Below are positions 16,959-27,600 of a stretch of 64,000 bases of DNA, in pieces. The stretch is taken from positions 1,860,001 through 1,924,000 of the forward strand of contig NZ_CP151792.1 of NCBI RefSeq assembly GCF_038446525.1. Direction: 5' to 3'. Position numbers and translations under genes: made by a program. The first letter of the stretch is position 1, and the number at the start of each line of letters is the position of its first letter. Under the pieces are notes generated by a model, which was given only the letters and a program-made list of their open reading frames with translations, was not told where the DNA came from and searched no databases. The stretch comes from Methanolobus sp. ZRKC5. GTDB taxonomy: Archaea > Halobacteriota > Methanosarcinia > Methanosarcinales > Methanosarcinaceae.

Positions 16959-17438
16959 TCAGAATATTATGATGGCATCTTTATCGGGTTCGTATGTCAT
17001 TACATACTCATTTTTCTGACTATATAGTGTAGTTGAATAGACTACTGCGTTATCGGCATAATATGGAACTTTTACTATCGTTTCATCTCTGTCATCTGAT
17101 GTGAGCACAATATCCTTGGTGCTGTTAACAAACTCTAATGAATATGTTTTTCCTGCGATCTTGCTAGGCAGGGACAGCTCATATCTTATTTCTCCGATCT
17201 GCGATCCGGAGTTCTCTGCAGCACCAATCATGGTGTCCATAGATGCAATACGCACAGCGATATCACTTCCATGTATCTCAAATTCGTCACGCATCACGGT
17301 TTGTTCTGCCTGATCCATCAGGCTGTAGAATGAACTGAGAACCATGACAAGCATTAGGACTGTTATCGAAAAAGTAAGTATGAATCCAATTGAAACTGAA
17401 ACCGCATTCTCATCGCTACATATGTTCCGTAGTGTCAT
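16959..17438 (-). CDS. Prepilin-like protein, cassette A gene 4 (DUF7266-like)
   Basis: A 159-residue protein with signal SDENA^VSVSIGFILTFSIT and then EQTVMRDEFEIHGSDIAVRI, almost the same as its cassette B partner at 12151-12627. GGGAG six bases before the ATG is a strong ribosome site, and the start overlaps the stop of gene 3 by four bases, exactly as in cassette B. Minor pilin or pseudopilin role is inferred. Confidence 0.8.
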   Translation of the reverse strand: MTLRNICSDENAVSVSIGFILTFSITVLMLVMVLSSFYSLMDQAEQTVMRDEFEIHGSDIAVRIASMDTMIGAAENSGSQIGEIRYELSLPSKIAGKTYSLEFVNSTKDIVLTSDDRDETIVKVPYYADNAVVYSTTLYSQKNEYVMTYEPDKDAIIIF

Positions 17439-18289
17439 ATGTTTCTCCCTGGCAACGATACCGGTAAATTACGGACCATATTCATTTCACTAGAGCTCAT
17501 GGTGAAAGTCGGATTGATCACCCGGTGCCTTGCATATGCAAAATCCTCTCCTGAACTGAGTTTTCCTGAAAATGTGAAGTATCCCACTGCATTGCCGCCA
17601 TGGAGGATATTTATTGAATAATCATTTCCATCTGTATTATCTGAAAAAAAGAATGACCCTGAAGGGTTGGAGTCAATTTTATTTCCGGTTATGTTGATCA
17701 GGGTGGCTGCTGTATATGTTCCTATTACTGATGACTGATCTGAAACAGTGGCGTTTATAATGCCGCTTGAGTTGTAAAGTTCAATGGACCATAGGGTAGC
17801 GGAACTATTCGTAATTGTTATTGTCAGGCTGTCAGAGCTATCTCCTAGTTTTGATGTGTCGGGGATTTCCAGCAAAAACACATCTGTGGTGTTGATGTTA
17901 CTGGCAACTGTCCAATTATCTCTTCCATCCACGAGTCCAGTTTGGGTGAAAAAAGGTTGATGCAATGTAGTATTCTCACAATTAAAAGTAAATCCTGAGA
18001 TCGCGTAGTTTCTGGAAGCTATCTCTATGTACATATCTATGTACTGTTCAAAGGACGTATTATTGAAACTTCCATCTTTCATAGCATACTTGTAAGCATC
18101 TTCATAGCTTTCTGATGTCATCTGGACAGCATTTGAAATCTCGTAACGCGAAGTATCAATACTTGATTCTGAGGCAACGTTACTGGCATATATGACATTG
18201 TTCAGCATGATGGTAAGCACAACTATGCCGATTCCCAGTGCAAACCCTGTAACAAGGAGTAATTGCCCACATTCATCCAGTTTTTTCAT
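17435..18289 (-). CDS. Prepilin-like protein, cassette A gene 3 (DUF7261-like)
   Basis: I choose ATG 18289 (MKKLDECG^QLLLVTGFALGIG) over the TTG five codons upstream, because it gives the same 284-residue length and the same leader as the cassette B counterpart (MKRLNESG). The mature start is QLLLVTG with a long hydrophobic helix, then VIYASNVASESS. The ectodomain is Ser/Thr/Asn rich. The -1 Gly and +1 Gln fit a prepilin peptidase site. Confidence 0.8.
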   Translation of the reverse strand: MKKLDECGQLLLVTGFALGIGIVVLTIMLNNVIYASNVASESSIDTSRYEISNAVQMTSESYEDAYKYAMKDGSFNNTSFEQYIDMYIEIASRNYAISGFTFNCENTTLHQPFFTQTGLVDGRDNWTVASNINTTDVFLLEIPDTSKLGDSSDSLTITITNSSATLWSIELYNSSGIINATVSDQSSVIGTYTAATLINITGNKIDSNPSGSFFFSDNTDGNDYSINILHGGNAVGYFTFSGKLSSGEDFAYARHRVINPTFTMSSSEMNMVRNLPVSLPGRNI

Positions 18290-18309
18290 TCCATCACTTT
18301 CCAATGTTC

Positions 18310-18924
18310 TTACATTCTCCAGAGTGTCATTTTGATATTGACAATATTGTAAAAATCACTACTTGTATCAGCATCAGGTATTCCTGTATTTGTCATAAAA
18401 ACAGATGTGTTCCCAACCTCATAATCTGAAAGGACTACTTTTTTAGAGATGATCACAGCATTGTTGGATGGATCGCCATTATATATGTAGGGACTCGACA
18501 TCTCAATGCCATTTTCATTTATCCGGGCGAAATGGACATTGTGTGCAATTCCTCTGGGGATTGCAATAAATAGGAACATATCACCAAGGGAACTGTTTGA
18601 AAGGGTCGTGTTGCTGGAATCTCTTGATCGGTATGCTGTTCCGTTCCATACATATTCTGTTCCGTCCCAACTCAGTACGTCATTCTTAAGATCGGAGTTG
18701 TGGCCAGATGGTGTGTAGGAAAGTGCATTTAGCATATCCTGGCCAATGGTCTGCAGCTGGGCTTCGATATGTGCATTTGCAGTTGATGATGTGAGTGGTG
18801 TCAGAGAGGTTGCTTCTACTGCGAACACAATCACTCCAACCATTATCAGTGCTGCCATTACCGCCTCAAGTGTATGCATCTGGGCGTGTGAATTCTTTTT
18901 CATATAAAAGATATTCCAGTTCAT
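18310..18924 (-). CDS. Prepilin-like protein, cassette A gene 2 (DUF7288-like)
   Basis: A 204-residue protein with signal KKNSHA^QMHTLEAVMAALIMVG and the conserved LTPLTSSTANAHIEAQLQ, SGHNSDLKNDVLSWDG and RGIAHNVHFA blocks seen in cassette B gene 2. The C-terminus MTLWRM is nearly identical in both. Its ATG is one base after the gene 1 stop, with GGTGTGG just upstream, so the two genes are translated together. Confidence 0.8.
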   Translation of the reverse strand: MNWNIFYMKKNSHAQMHTLEAVMAALIMVGVIVFAVEATSLTPLTSSTANAHIEAQLQTIGQDMLNALSYTPSGHNSDLKNDVLSWDGTEYVWNGTAYRSRDSSNTTLSNSSLGDMFLFIAIPRGIAHNVHFARINENGIEMSSPYIYNGDPSNNAVIISKKVVLSDYEVGNTSVFMTNTGIPDADTSSDFYNIVNIKMTLWRM

Positions 18925-18925
18925 A

Positions 18926-19393
18926 TTACCACACCCTAAATGACATTATGGTTGCTTCTGTATTTCCTGAATTTATATCTTTCAACAAGACTATTCTTTT
19001 TGTCTGGCCAACATTGACACCGGTTGGTATTACTTTCCCAGAAGTGTTGATAATCCCTGTTTTGTTTTCCAGTGTGACATTAAGGTCGTATCTAAGATAT
19101 GATCCGTTCAAGCCAAGGTAGTCAACAGTATGGGTGTAATTTCCATCCAGTTCTGCAAATAACAGATCGACTTTTGCCTTATTCACCATGTTAGGAACAG
19201 TTTCATCACCTTCGTTCAGGATATTCTCAACCAGGGCTGTTGAAGTCCTGTCAGCAATCAACGTAGTTTCATCAGAATTTGAGATGAAAGGGGTGAATAT
19301 TCCGGAAGTGTAGTTGAATACAAAGATGACTACGAACAAGAAAATAGTGATGCTGATGAGGTAATCTATAGTTATCTGGCCTTTTTTGTCCAT
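18926..19393 (-). CDS. Prepilin-like protein, cassette A gene 1 (DUF7287-like)
   Basis: A 155-residue protein starting MDKKG^QITIDYLISITIFL with a class III signal, then FTPFISNSDETTLIADRTST. It heads the upstream copy of the six-gene cassette and is the counterpart of 14113-14589. The promoter lies in the 137 bp gap to mre11, which is transcribed divergently. A structural or assembly role in a type IV pilus-like filament is inferred. Confidence 0.8.
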   Translation of the reverse strand: MDKKGQITIDYLISITIFLFVVIFVFNYTSGIFTPFISNSDETTLIADRTSTALVENILNEGDETVPNMVNKAKVDLLFAELDGNYTHTVDYLGLNGSYLRYDLNVTLENKTGIINTSGKVIPTGVNVGQTKRIVLLKDINSGNTEATIMSFRVW

Positions 19394-19406
19394 ATTGCCC
19401 TTTGTA

Positions 19407-19430
19407 TAATTAGTAGCTAATTATATAAAA
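19407..19430 (-). promoter_or_regulatory. Cassette A promoter
   Basis: The minus-strand TATA box TTTTATATAAT (19420-19430) is preceded by TTACAATT, the same arrangement as before cassette B. A palindrome with 7-base arms (TAATTAG-TAG-CTAATTA, 19407-19423) overlaps the downstream edge of the TATA box. The transcription start is expected near 19400. Confidence 0.55.
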
Positions 19431-19530
19431 AACAATTGTAATATATTAGTTGTATTTATTTCACATGTTCGAGGCATTGGCTTCTATACCCCAAACAATT
19501 AAAAACAGCAAATACATATCATAATCCCTG

Positions 19531-21042
19531 ATGGATGAAATAAGGATAGTCCACACAGGGGACACACATCTTGGATACCGGCAATATCATAGTGATGTAC
19601 GCCGGCAGGATTTTTTCAATGCTTTTTCCACTGTGGTGGACGATGCTATTAGTATGAGCGTGGACGCTGTAGTACATGCAGGTGACCTGTTTGATTCCAG
19701 GAATCCCACACTTGATGATATTCTTGATGCCATGGGTCTGTTCTCAAAACTGAAAAGTGCAGGAATTTCGCTCCTTGCAATCGTTGGTAATCATGAGAGC
19801 AAACAGAGTACGCAGTGGCTTGACCTTTACAGCAGCCTTGGTCTTGTAATTCGTCTTGGTACAGAGCCTTACAGGCTGGGTGAGCTTGCCTTATATGGTA
19901 TTGACAGTGTTCCAAAGACAAAGATACCCTTATTTGATTATTCCATATTTGATGACAAGGCAACCGATGCAAAGTATAACCTGTTTGTAATGCACCAGCT
20001 CGTAAAACCCTTCGCCTTTGGTGACTGGGACATAAAAGAGGTAATTGACTCTATTCCTTTTGATGTGCATGCAGTACTTCTTGGAGATAACCACAAGCAA
20101 GAAATAACCACAGTCAATGATGCATGGGTCACCTACTGTGGCAGTACCGAGAGGAACAGTACTTCAGAACGCGAACCACGCTCCTACAATATAGTCACCA
20201 TCGGGGGAACTGGTATTGAGATAAGTAAGCGTGCAATTAAGACGCGTGAATTTGTATTCATACCTGTCAATCTCACGGAAGATTCGGATTCTCACGAGGA
20301 TGTATTTTCCGCAGTAATGGAACATGACATTGAAGAGAAAGTTGCCTTCGTGGAAATATCAGGCGATGTCAGGGTAAAGCTGGATTTCAGTGAAATAGAG
20401 AAGTTCCTTTTGTCAAGAGGTGCACTGGTTCCGGGGATAAAGGATCTTCGCAGTGGAGTCGATACACTGGAAGATTCCTCTTTGAAAGTCTCTTTCTCAG
20501 ATCCGGACGATGTCGTCAAAGAAGAGATTAAGAAAATGGACCTTACGTCTGGCGGTCTATTGCTTGATGATATAATAAGGGATCCACGTATAGTGAAGAC
20601 AAGAGTCGGTGATGAGGCCGAGTCTAAATTAGGACAGTTGCTTGAAAATATCGATTTTACGAAATATGTTCCTGTTAACGCTTCCTATGTACTTTCCGAT
20701 GATGCAGCGATGGTGGTATCCGAGTCTGCGATGACTGAATATGGTCATGCAGTTGAAACAGTGACCGAATCTGAAAAGAAAACATCGGATGATACTCTAA
20801 TAGATGTGGTTCAGAAGTCCGACGGTTCTGAAAAAACAGATATGCCCGTTTCTGATAATTCTAACGATATAGTGCCTGTTAAAAAATCTAAGGAAACAGG
20901 AGCTACTGAAAAAATGGACATGTCTGAGGACTCAGTAGTAGTGGATGATGCTGAGCATAGTGATAAAAAGCAGGTCAAAGCTAAAAAAACAGAGCCTGAA
21001 ACTGTAAAACCCCGCCAGTACAATCTGGGTGATTACCTTTGA
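19531..21042 (+). CDS. mre11: DNA repair nuclease Mre11
   Basis: The nuclease of the Mre11-Rad50 complex, which processes DNA double-strand breaks. Its phosphoesterase motifs are GDTHLGYRQ (residues ~10), HAGDLFDS (~47), GNHES (~83), MHQL and LGDNH (~187). The last replaces the more usual GHxH with GDNH; I recall the same form in haloarchaea, and Asp could still bind the metal. After about residue 390 comes a low-complexity Ser/Asp/Lys/Thr tail ending YNLGDYL. No ribosome site is visible before ATG 19531, so it may be nearly leaderless. Its stop shares one base with the rad50 start (TGATG). Confidence 0.95.
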   Translation: MDEIRIVHTGDTHLGYRQYHSDVRRQDFFNAFSTVVDDAISMSVDAVVHAGDLFDSRNPTLDDILDAMGLFSKLKSAGISLLAIVGNHESKQSTQWLDLYSSLGLVIRLGTEPYRLGELALYGIDSVPKTKIPLFDYSIFDDKATDAKYNLFVMHQLVKPFAFGDWDIKEVIDSIPFDVHAVLLGDNHKQEITTVNDAWVTYCGSTERNSTSEREPRSYNIVTIGGTGIEISKRAIKTREFVFIPVNLTEDSDSHEDVFSAVMEHDIEEKVAFVEISGDVRVKLDFSEIEKFLLSRGALVPGIKDLRSGVDTLEDSSLKVSFSDPDDVVKEEIKKMDLTSGGLLLDDIIRDPRIVKTRVGDEAESKLGQLLENIDFTKYVPVNASYVLSDDAAMVVSESAMTEYGHAVETVTESEKKTSDDTLIDVVQKSDGSEKTDMPVSDNSNDIVPVKKSKETGATEKMDMSEDSVVVDDAEHSDKKQVKAKKTEPETVKPRQYNLGDYL

Positions 21043-23702
21043 TGTTAAAACGATTAAATGTTGAGAATATCAGGAGCTATAAGGAACTGGACATTTCGTT
21101 CAAGAATGGTGTCACAGTGGTATCAGGTGTTAACGGAAGTGGTAAATCCAGTCTTCTGGAGGCATGTTTCACAGGACTTTTTGGAAGCAAGACTCTGGAT
21201 AAGGACTTCGTACTTTCCGATATCATCACCAAGGGTGCTTTAAAGGCATCAATATTGCTTGAATTCGAGCAGAATGGACATAATTATTCTATAGAGCAGT
21301 CTTTCAGGAACGACCCGGAAAAAGGACGTGCTTCCAATACTAAATCCATCTTCAGGAAGGATGGAGATATCATATTTGACCAGGCAACGCGGACCTATGA
21401 ATCAGTGACATCCCTTTTGAATATGGATGAAGAAGCTTACAGGAATTGTGTTTACATACGCCAGGGTGAAATCGATGTTCTCATCAACTCCAAACCCAAA
21501 GACCGCCAGAAAATGATAGATGACCTCCTGCAACTTGGCAAACTGGAAGAGTACCGGGAACGATCTTCAAGTGCCAGGGTTGGAGTTGGGCGGCATCAAC
21601 GTGATAATGAAAGACGTATCAAGGAATTTGGCGCGGAGATAAAGCTCGTAGAGGATACTGATCCCAGTGGTAGGCTGGCAACTCTGAAGACCAGAGCCGG
21701 GCAAATTGATTCTGAAATGGCTTCGTTCAATGAAAAGAGGGACCGCACACGTTCCCTGATAGATGAGGTCACGAAAAAACTTTCGGAGTTAAGTGAACTC
21801 TCCGACAGGAAAAAGTCGGTGGAACAACAGATAAAAGAGCTTACTGACAGAAAATCAAAATCATTCCAATCCATTGATTCATTTTCAAAAGACATTCGTT
21901 CTCATAAGGAACTTCTTGAATCCAGACAGGTGAGAGTTTCTGAAATAGAGTCTCAGTTGAAGGCTAACTCAAAAGATATTGAATCCCTGATCGTTCAGAT
22001 GGATGAAGCTGAACGTTCTTTACGGGACGCTCTTAGCGAGCTGAAAAGTAAAAAAGCAGTTTCTGAAAAAGATCTTCTCAGCATTGCTCAGTCTGTGAAA
22101 GATTCGGAAAAACAGATAAAGTCCATTGAGGATACGGCAAAAGATGCTGACTCCAAAATAAAAGGCGTTTATTCTGAGATCGAGAAACACAAAGTCAGCA
22201 TTGCAGGACTTGAGGATAAACACAAGAATATTTTGTCTAAAATAGTTTCTCTGGGTTTCATTCTTGAAAAACTTGAAAACATCGATGAGGTTCTCGACCT
22301 TGTAAATGACCAGCAAAAAAGGTTCTATGGCAGGGAATCTAAACTCAAGGTGAAGATATCTGAACTTAAAAGCAGGATTGAAAAATCAAAACAACTTCTG
22401 GCAGCTGGAAAGTGCCCCACATGTGGGCAGGAACTCAAAGGTTCATGTGTGGAGCAGTCCAGTGTTTCAGATAATGAAACAATAAAGCAACTGGAAGCAG
22501 AACTATCTGAACTTAAGGTCAAGCAGGCCGAAGCTGAAGCAAGGGTTGATAAGGTCAAATCAGCTCGCGCTTGTAAATCAGACATTGATGTTGTTCTCAG
22601 GGATATCGAGTCTGCGAAAGAGGCTATTGACAGGGATAACAAGAGGATTGAAGAGTATAAGCTGCACCTCAGGGAAGATGAGCTGAAAATAAAGGAACTT
22701 CTGTCCGGGAAGGAAGTACTGGAAAAGACCATCGACGGGACAAAAATAAAGGTAGAAGGGTTAAGGCAGGAAGAGGAATTAACCTTAAAAGAGCATTCAA
22801 AGTCCCTGGAACGCCTTGGTCTTGCCCGGGAAATGCAGAAAATAATGGGAGAGTTCGAGAAGATAACTTCCGAAATAAGGCAGATGAATGAGAAAATCAA
22901 AGGTATTCAGGAAATGATCTCACTCTTTGAAGGGCAGATAGGGGAGAAAAAAGAATCTGTAAAGGATATTGATGAGAAGATTGGAAAATTCGATAAGAAA
23001 GAGCTCGAATCTTTTAGCAAAGATTATAGTTTTGCTTTTAGCAAGATCAATTCGGAAATTGATAGGCTGAAGCTTGAAAAAGGCGAGGTAATGAAGAAAG
23101 AGGGAATGGCTGAAAATGACAGGACCCGACTTTCAGGCCTCAAAAAGAATCTGGATATGCTAAAGAACCGGGCTGATTATCTCAATGCTGTTTATTCTGA
23201 TGCTGAGAACCTTGAAAGTATGTACATGCGAATACGTGCGCAACTGCGTTCCAGCAATATACAGACGCTTGACCGGCTGATAAACGAAATATTCTCGTTC
23301 ATGTATTCAAATAATGCTTATTCTCATGTAATGCTGGACGCAGATTATAATCTCACGGTGTTCGAAAAGGATGGCACTGCTCTTGAACCCAAGCTTCTCA
23401 GCGGCGGAGAGCGTGCTTTATTCAATCTGGTACTTCGCTGTGCAATATATCGCCTGCTCTCACTTGGTACTTCATCTCATGATGGTGCCGGGCTTCCACC
23501 TCTTATCATGGACGAACCCACAGTATTCCTTGATAGGGGTCATGTGCACCAGCTAATAAAGCTCATAGACATGATGCGGGACATAGGTGTGGCACAAATT
23601 CTCATAGTTTCCCACGACGAATCCCTTATTGACTCGGCTGATCATGTATTTGCGGTTGAGAAAGACCCAGTGACAAATAATTCAGCCATATATGCAAGAT
23701 AA
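21042..23702 (+). CDS. rad50: DNA repair ATPase Rad50
   Basis: The SMC-like ATPase partner of Mre11, 886 residues from ATG 21042. Walker A is GVNGSGKSS (residues 29-37), the zinc hook is CPTCGQEL (Cys at about 458 and 461) between two long coiled coils, the signature is [12 protein letters not shown] and Walker B is [11 protein letters not shown], followed by the His switch in VSHDE. The ORF could be opened three bases earlier at TTG, but the ATG overlapping the mre11 stop is the natural coupled start. Length and architecture are standard for archaeal Rad50. Confidence 0.96.
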   Translation: MLKRLNVENIRSYKELDISFKNGVTVVSGVNGSGKSSLLEACFTGLFGSKTLDKDFVLSDIITKGALKASILLEFEQNGHNYSIEQSFRNDPEKGRASNTKSIFRKDGDIIFDQATRTYESVTSLLNMDEEAYRNCVYIRQGEIDVLINSKPKDRQKMIDDLLQLGKLEEYRERSSSARVGVGRHQRDNERRIKEFGAEIKLVEDTDPSGRLATLKTRAGQIDSEMASFNEKRDRTRSLIDEVTKKLSELSELSDRKKSVEQQIKELTDRKSKSFQSIDSFSKDIRSHKELLESRQVRVSEIESQLKANSKDIESLIVQMDEAERSLRDALSELKSKKAVSEKDLLSIAQSVKDSEKQIKSIEDTAKDADSKIKGVYSEIEKHKVSIAGLEDKHKNILSKIVSLGFILEKLENIDEVLDLVNDQQKRFYGRESKLKVKISELKSRIEKSKQLLAAGKCPTCGQELKGSCVEQSSVSDNETIKQLEAELSELKVKQAEAEARVDKVKSARACKSDIDVVLRDIESAKEAIDRDNKRIEEYKLHLREDELKIKELLSGKEVLEKTIDGTKIKVEGLRQEEELTLKEHSKSLERLGLAREMQKIMGEFEKITSEIRQMNEKIKGIQEMISLFEGQIGEKKESVKDIDEKIGKFDKKELESFSKDYSFAFSKINSEIDRLKLEKGEVMKKEGMAENDRTRLSGLKKNLDMLKNRADYLNAVYSDAENLESMYMRIRAQLRSSNIQTLDRLINEIFSFMYSNNAYSHVMLDADYNLTVFEKDGTALEPKLLSGGERALFNLVLRCAIYRLLSLGTSSHDGAGLPPLIMDEPTVFLDRGHVHQLIKLIDMMRDIGVAQILIVSHDESLIDSADHVFAVEKDPVTNNSAIYAR

Positions 23703-23839
23703 TTGACAGTAAATACTTATTTATTGCTTGAATAAAATACATCTGGCGACCAGAAGGTATATTATACTTTTATTCATATATTAACATATAATTGTCGCAT
23801 AATTGCGATGAGGGACTGAATGGATTTACGAGGCTTTTC

Positions 23840-24652
23840 ATGAATACTGAAAACAGGGATTTTGTGATTGAACGCCTTGAGCGGCAGCTCAAGGAAAAAG
23901 AAACAGAACTAGATGAAATCAAAAACAATATCCGTGATTCTATACTCCGGGAGATTAGAAGTGACCTTAAGAACGATCTTGATTTCAACAACCGAATTGC
24001 GCAACTTGAACGTAAGGTTCAGGCTCTGAGCAGTAATCTTAATGGTGTCATGGATGAACTCCTTGACCAAAAATCAATGATACGTTCTATGAAAGAGTTA
24101 CCCGTTCCTTGCGAAAAGAAAGTAGAGCAAAAATCACCGGTTGAGCCTGTAAAGGAACCATCAAACGCAAAGGTATATAGGCCGGAACCTAAACCTGTAG
24201 CACCTTCAGCAACTCCGTCACAATCACAGCCTGTACCTCCATCTTCAGCAATTCCTTCTTCTGTACGCTCAGCTCCAACTGAACCATCACCTTCAGCAAA
24301 ACCATTCAATTCAAAGGTTTCCATAAGGTCTGATGAATCTGAATCTTCTTCGGGAACTGTCCAGCCATCCTCATCTCCAAACATGCGTTTCAATGTAAGG
24401 GAAGTTCCTTCTGTAAAACAACCTGAAATGCCTGAACCTGAATGCCGGTCTGAATATATTATCGCAGAAACCGATGATGAGCGCAAGGTTCGACTCGACA
24501 AGGACTCACGACAGGATATGGCTTCGTGCAAATATATTGTTGCAGAAGAAGGTCAATCCTCATGTGAAGAAGAAGAGGAATCCTCTAACTATGAGACAAT
24601 CGAGGCGCGCGAAGATGAAGATGCTGTGGTAATCGTCACACGAAGAAAATAA
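23840..24652 (+). CDS. Coiled-coil protein between rad50 and smc, unknown function
   Basis: A 270-residue soluble protein. I choose ATG 23840 (MNTENRDFVIERLERQL), with GAGG six bases upstream, over a TTG 16 codons earlier. Residues ~1-80 are coiled coil (ERLERQLKEKETELDEIKNN, then a second heptad stretch RIAQLERKVQALSSNLNGV). Residues ~95-190 are a low-complexity Pro/Ser linker and the last 60 are acidic, with two copies of a short motif (EYIIAETDDE and KYIVAEEGQ). Its stop is 28 bp before smc, so it may be a chromosome-linked accessory protein. I recall a similar small coiled-coil gene before haloarchaeal smc, but this is unverified. Confidence 0.7.
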   Translation: MNTENRDFVIERLERQLKEKETELDEIKNNIRDSILREIRSDLKNDLDFNNRIAQLERKVQALSSNLNGVMDELLDQKSMIRSMKELPVPCEKKVEQKSPVEPVKEPSNAKVYRPEPKPVAPSATPSQSQPVPPSSAIPSSVRSAPTEPSPSAKPFNSKVSIRSDESESSSGTVQPSSSPNMRFNVREVPSVKQPEMPEPECRSEYIIAETDDERKVRLDKDSRQDMASCKYIVAEEGQSSCEEEEESSNYETIEAREDEDAVVIVTRRK

Positions 24653-24679
24653 TCTTTTTTATAAAAACAGAGGAATCGC

Positions 24680-27600
24680 GTGCATATCAAGGAACTTGAG
24701 TTTATAAACTTCAAATCCTTCGGGAAAAAGGTAAAAATACCTTTTTTTGATGGTTTCACCACCATTTCCGGTCCAAATGGCAGTGGCAAATCTAATATCA
24801 TAGATGGTATCCTCTTTGTGCTGGGCTTATCAAGTTCCAGGACCATGAGGGCTGAAAAACTTACTGATCTTATCTATAACGGCGAAGGTTCTAAAAAGCC
24901 TGATTTTGCACAGGTGACGATTCGCTTTGATAATACTGATCGTGAAATGCCATATGATGCCGATGAGATTATTATTACAAGAAAGATACGGGAAACTGAT
25001 TCCGGGTATTACAGTTATTTCTATTTCGATGGCAAGGCAGCTAGTCTTACGGAAGTGCATAATTATCTTGCAAAAGCCCGTGTTACTCCTGAAGGTTATA
25101 ATGTTGTGATGCAGGGTGATGTTACGCGCATCATCAATATGACCCCTACCGAGAGACGAAAGATAATTGATGAGATAGCTGGCGTTGCTGAGTTTGATAG
25201 TAAAAGGGACAGGGCTTTCAGTGAGCTTGAGATCGTTCGCGAGAGGGTTGAGAGGGTCGATATAATCATCGAAGAGGTCGGCCAGCAGCTTGAGAAGCTC
25301 AAGACCGAGCGTGATCAGGCTCTTAAATATCAATCTCTTAAGGAAGAGAAAATGAAATTCGAGGGCTTTGTCCTGCTTGCAAAGCTCAAGGATGCTAAGG
25401 TAGAGCTATTATCTGTTGCTGATGACATCCAGGCCAAGGATGAGGTTCTTGGTAAACTGGGACTGGATCTTGATGCCAAAAAGATCAATGTTGAAAAGCT
25501 TGAACAGGATCTCGAAGAAATGACCCTGACCATCCAGAGAATGGGTGAGGATGAGCAGATCCAGATAAAAAAGGATATAGAGGGCATAAGAGGTGAAGTT
25601 TCAAGATGTGTTGACACCATTGAGCTTTCCGAAAAGGAAATGGAAGATGTCGAATCCAGGCGTAGGAAAACTTTTGTTGAAATTGATGAAATAAAAGGCA
25701 AGCTTGAAGAGCTGGACTCTAATCTTTCAGAAGAATCAATGAGAAAAGAAAGCATCCTGTCCGAGATGTCCGAGCGCAAGACCGAGCGCATGATTCTCCA
25801 GAGCAAGATAGCAGATGTCGATTCAAAATTCGCCCAGACAAGGGATGAGCTCAGTACTCTCAAGTCAAAGCTTGAGACTGTGAAGAACGACAAAAATGAG
25901 CTTATGCGTCAGGAAGACCGCTTGCTTGATTCACTAAGAAGAAAGTCAGCGGAAGTCCGGGATATTGAAAGTGAGATCGCAGATGCGAAATCCAAAGCAG
26001 AATCCTCTGGAAGTGATACACTTTCTGTTGGATATGATATAGAGAAGCTCAATGAGAAAATCGATGTCCTGACAAAGGATATTGACGATCTTGAACTCAA
26101 CCGTTCCCAATTAAAGGTCATCGTCAAGGAAATTGAAGATGAACTTCGCAAGTATGAGAATGATTATGCCAGGATAGAGGTCCGTGTACGTGCGGCAGAA
26201 GACCATAGCAGGTATTCTAAAGCAGTAGACATGGTGATGAATGAGAAGAAACACCATGGTTTACCAGGCATATATGGTACCATCGCAGAACTTGGCAGTG
26301 TTGACCAGAAATATTCTAATGCCCTTGGAATTGCAGCTGGTGGGCGTATGCAGGCAGTTGTTGTCGAGAATGATGAGGACGCTTCCCGCGCAATATCTTT
26401 CCTAAAGCAAAGAAGAGGCGGAAGAGCCACATTCCTCCCATTGAATAAAATGGAGTCCCGCAGGCCCTACAAAAACCTATCCGATAGGGAAGGTGTTGTG
26501 GGTTATGCAATTGACCTTATAGATTTTGATAATAAATTCGAAGCTGCTTTCTGGTATGTTTTCAGGGATACTCTCATTGTAGACACTCTGACAAATGCCC
26601 GCCGTCTTATGGGTGGGCTGCGGATGGTTACTCTTGAAGGCGAGGTCATTGAGAAGAGTGGCGCAATGGTGGGCGGTTCCCAACAACAGAAATCCGGTCT
26701 TTCATTCGCTGCTTCTGAGAAAGATAAGCTCGTGAAGATCGCTGAGAAAATCACTGAATACGATTCAAGACGCAGCAATGCTATCAAGAAACTGGATCAG
26801 GTGGAAGGGCATATATCTCAGGTCAATCATGAGGTCCATGAACATGACAAGGAGATATCCAAGAAGCAGATGCAACTTGAAGAGATCTCAGGAAGGAGTG
26901 AACGTCTTTCCCAGCTCATTGAAGCAAAGGCTCAGGAACTTGCAGATATAGAAGAGTCACGCAAGGAGCTCAGAGATGAAATGGAGCGAACTGTTACCCT
27001 GAAACAGGAAAAGGAAGAACTCGTCCTGTCTTTAGAAGCGGATATCGGGGAGCTGGATGAGAAACTTGCAGGTTCTGAAGTTCCGGAACTTAACAGGCAG
27101 GCAGAACAGCTTGACGAAGAGATCAGGCGTCTGGATGGTCGTGTTCGTGACATCGATTCCACTTTGAATGCCCTGAACCTTGACCGTGATTATGCATCAT
27201 CAAAAATGGAAGAGAACAGGGAACTTATCAAGTCAATGGATGAGAAGAAAGCTACGCACAAACAACGCGTGGCCGACCTCAGGAATAAGATCACTGAACT
27301 TGAGGCATCTCTTTTGGAAAAACAGCAGCGTGAAACTGAACTTGCTGATAAGTTAAAAGAATTACAGCAAGAACGTGCTCAACTGCACGAGAAGCATGCT
27401 TCTGTGAAGAAGGAATTTGAGAAGATAAAGCTCAGAGTTGATGACGGTAATCGTCATATGATGGCTCTGAAAGCCACAAAGGATGCACTTGATGAACAGG
27501 TTGTCGAACTTGCGGAAGAGATCCAGAGACGTGGTATTGAGGAAACAGAGGAAGTTCCTAATTATGAGACCGTGCGCACAAGGATAGGTTCTATTGAGAA

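Noticed and set aside
25330-26787. Several long antisense frames under smc
   Set aside because: They are Ser-rich shadows created by the coding bias of smc, have no ribosome sites and no family resemblance.
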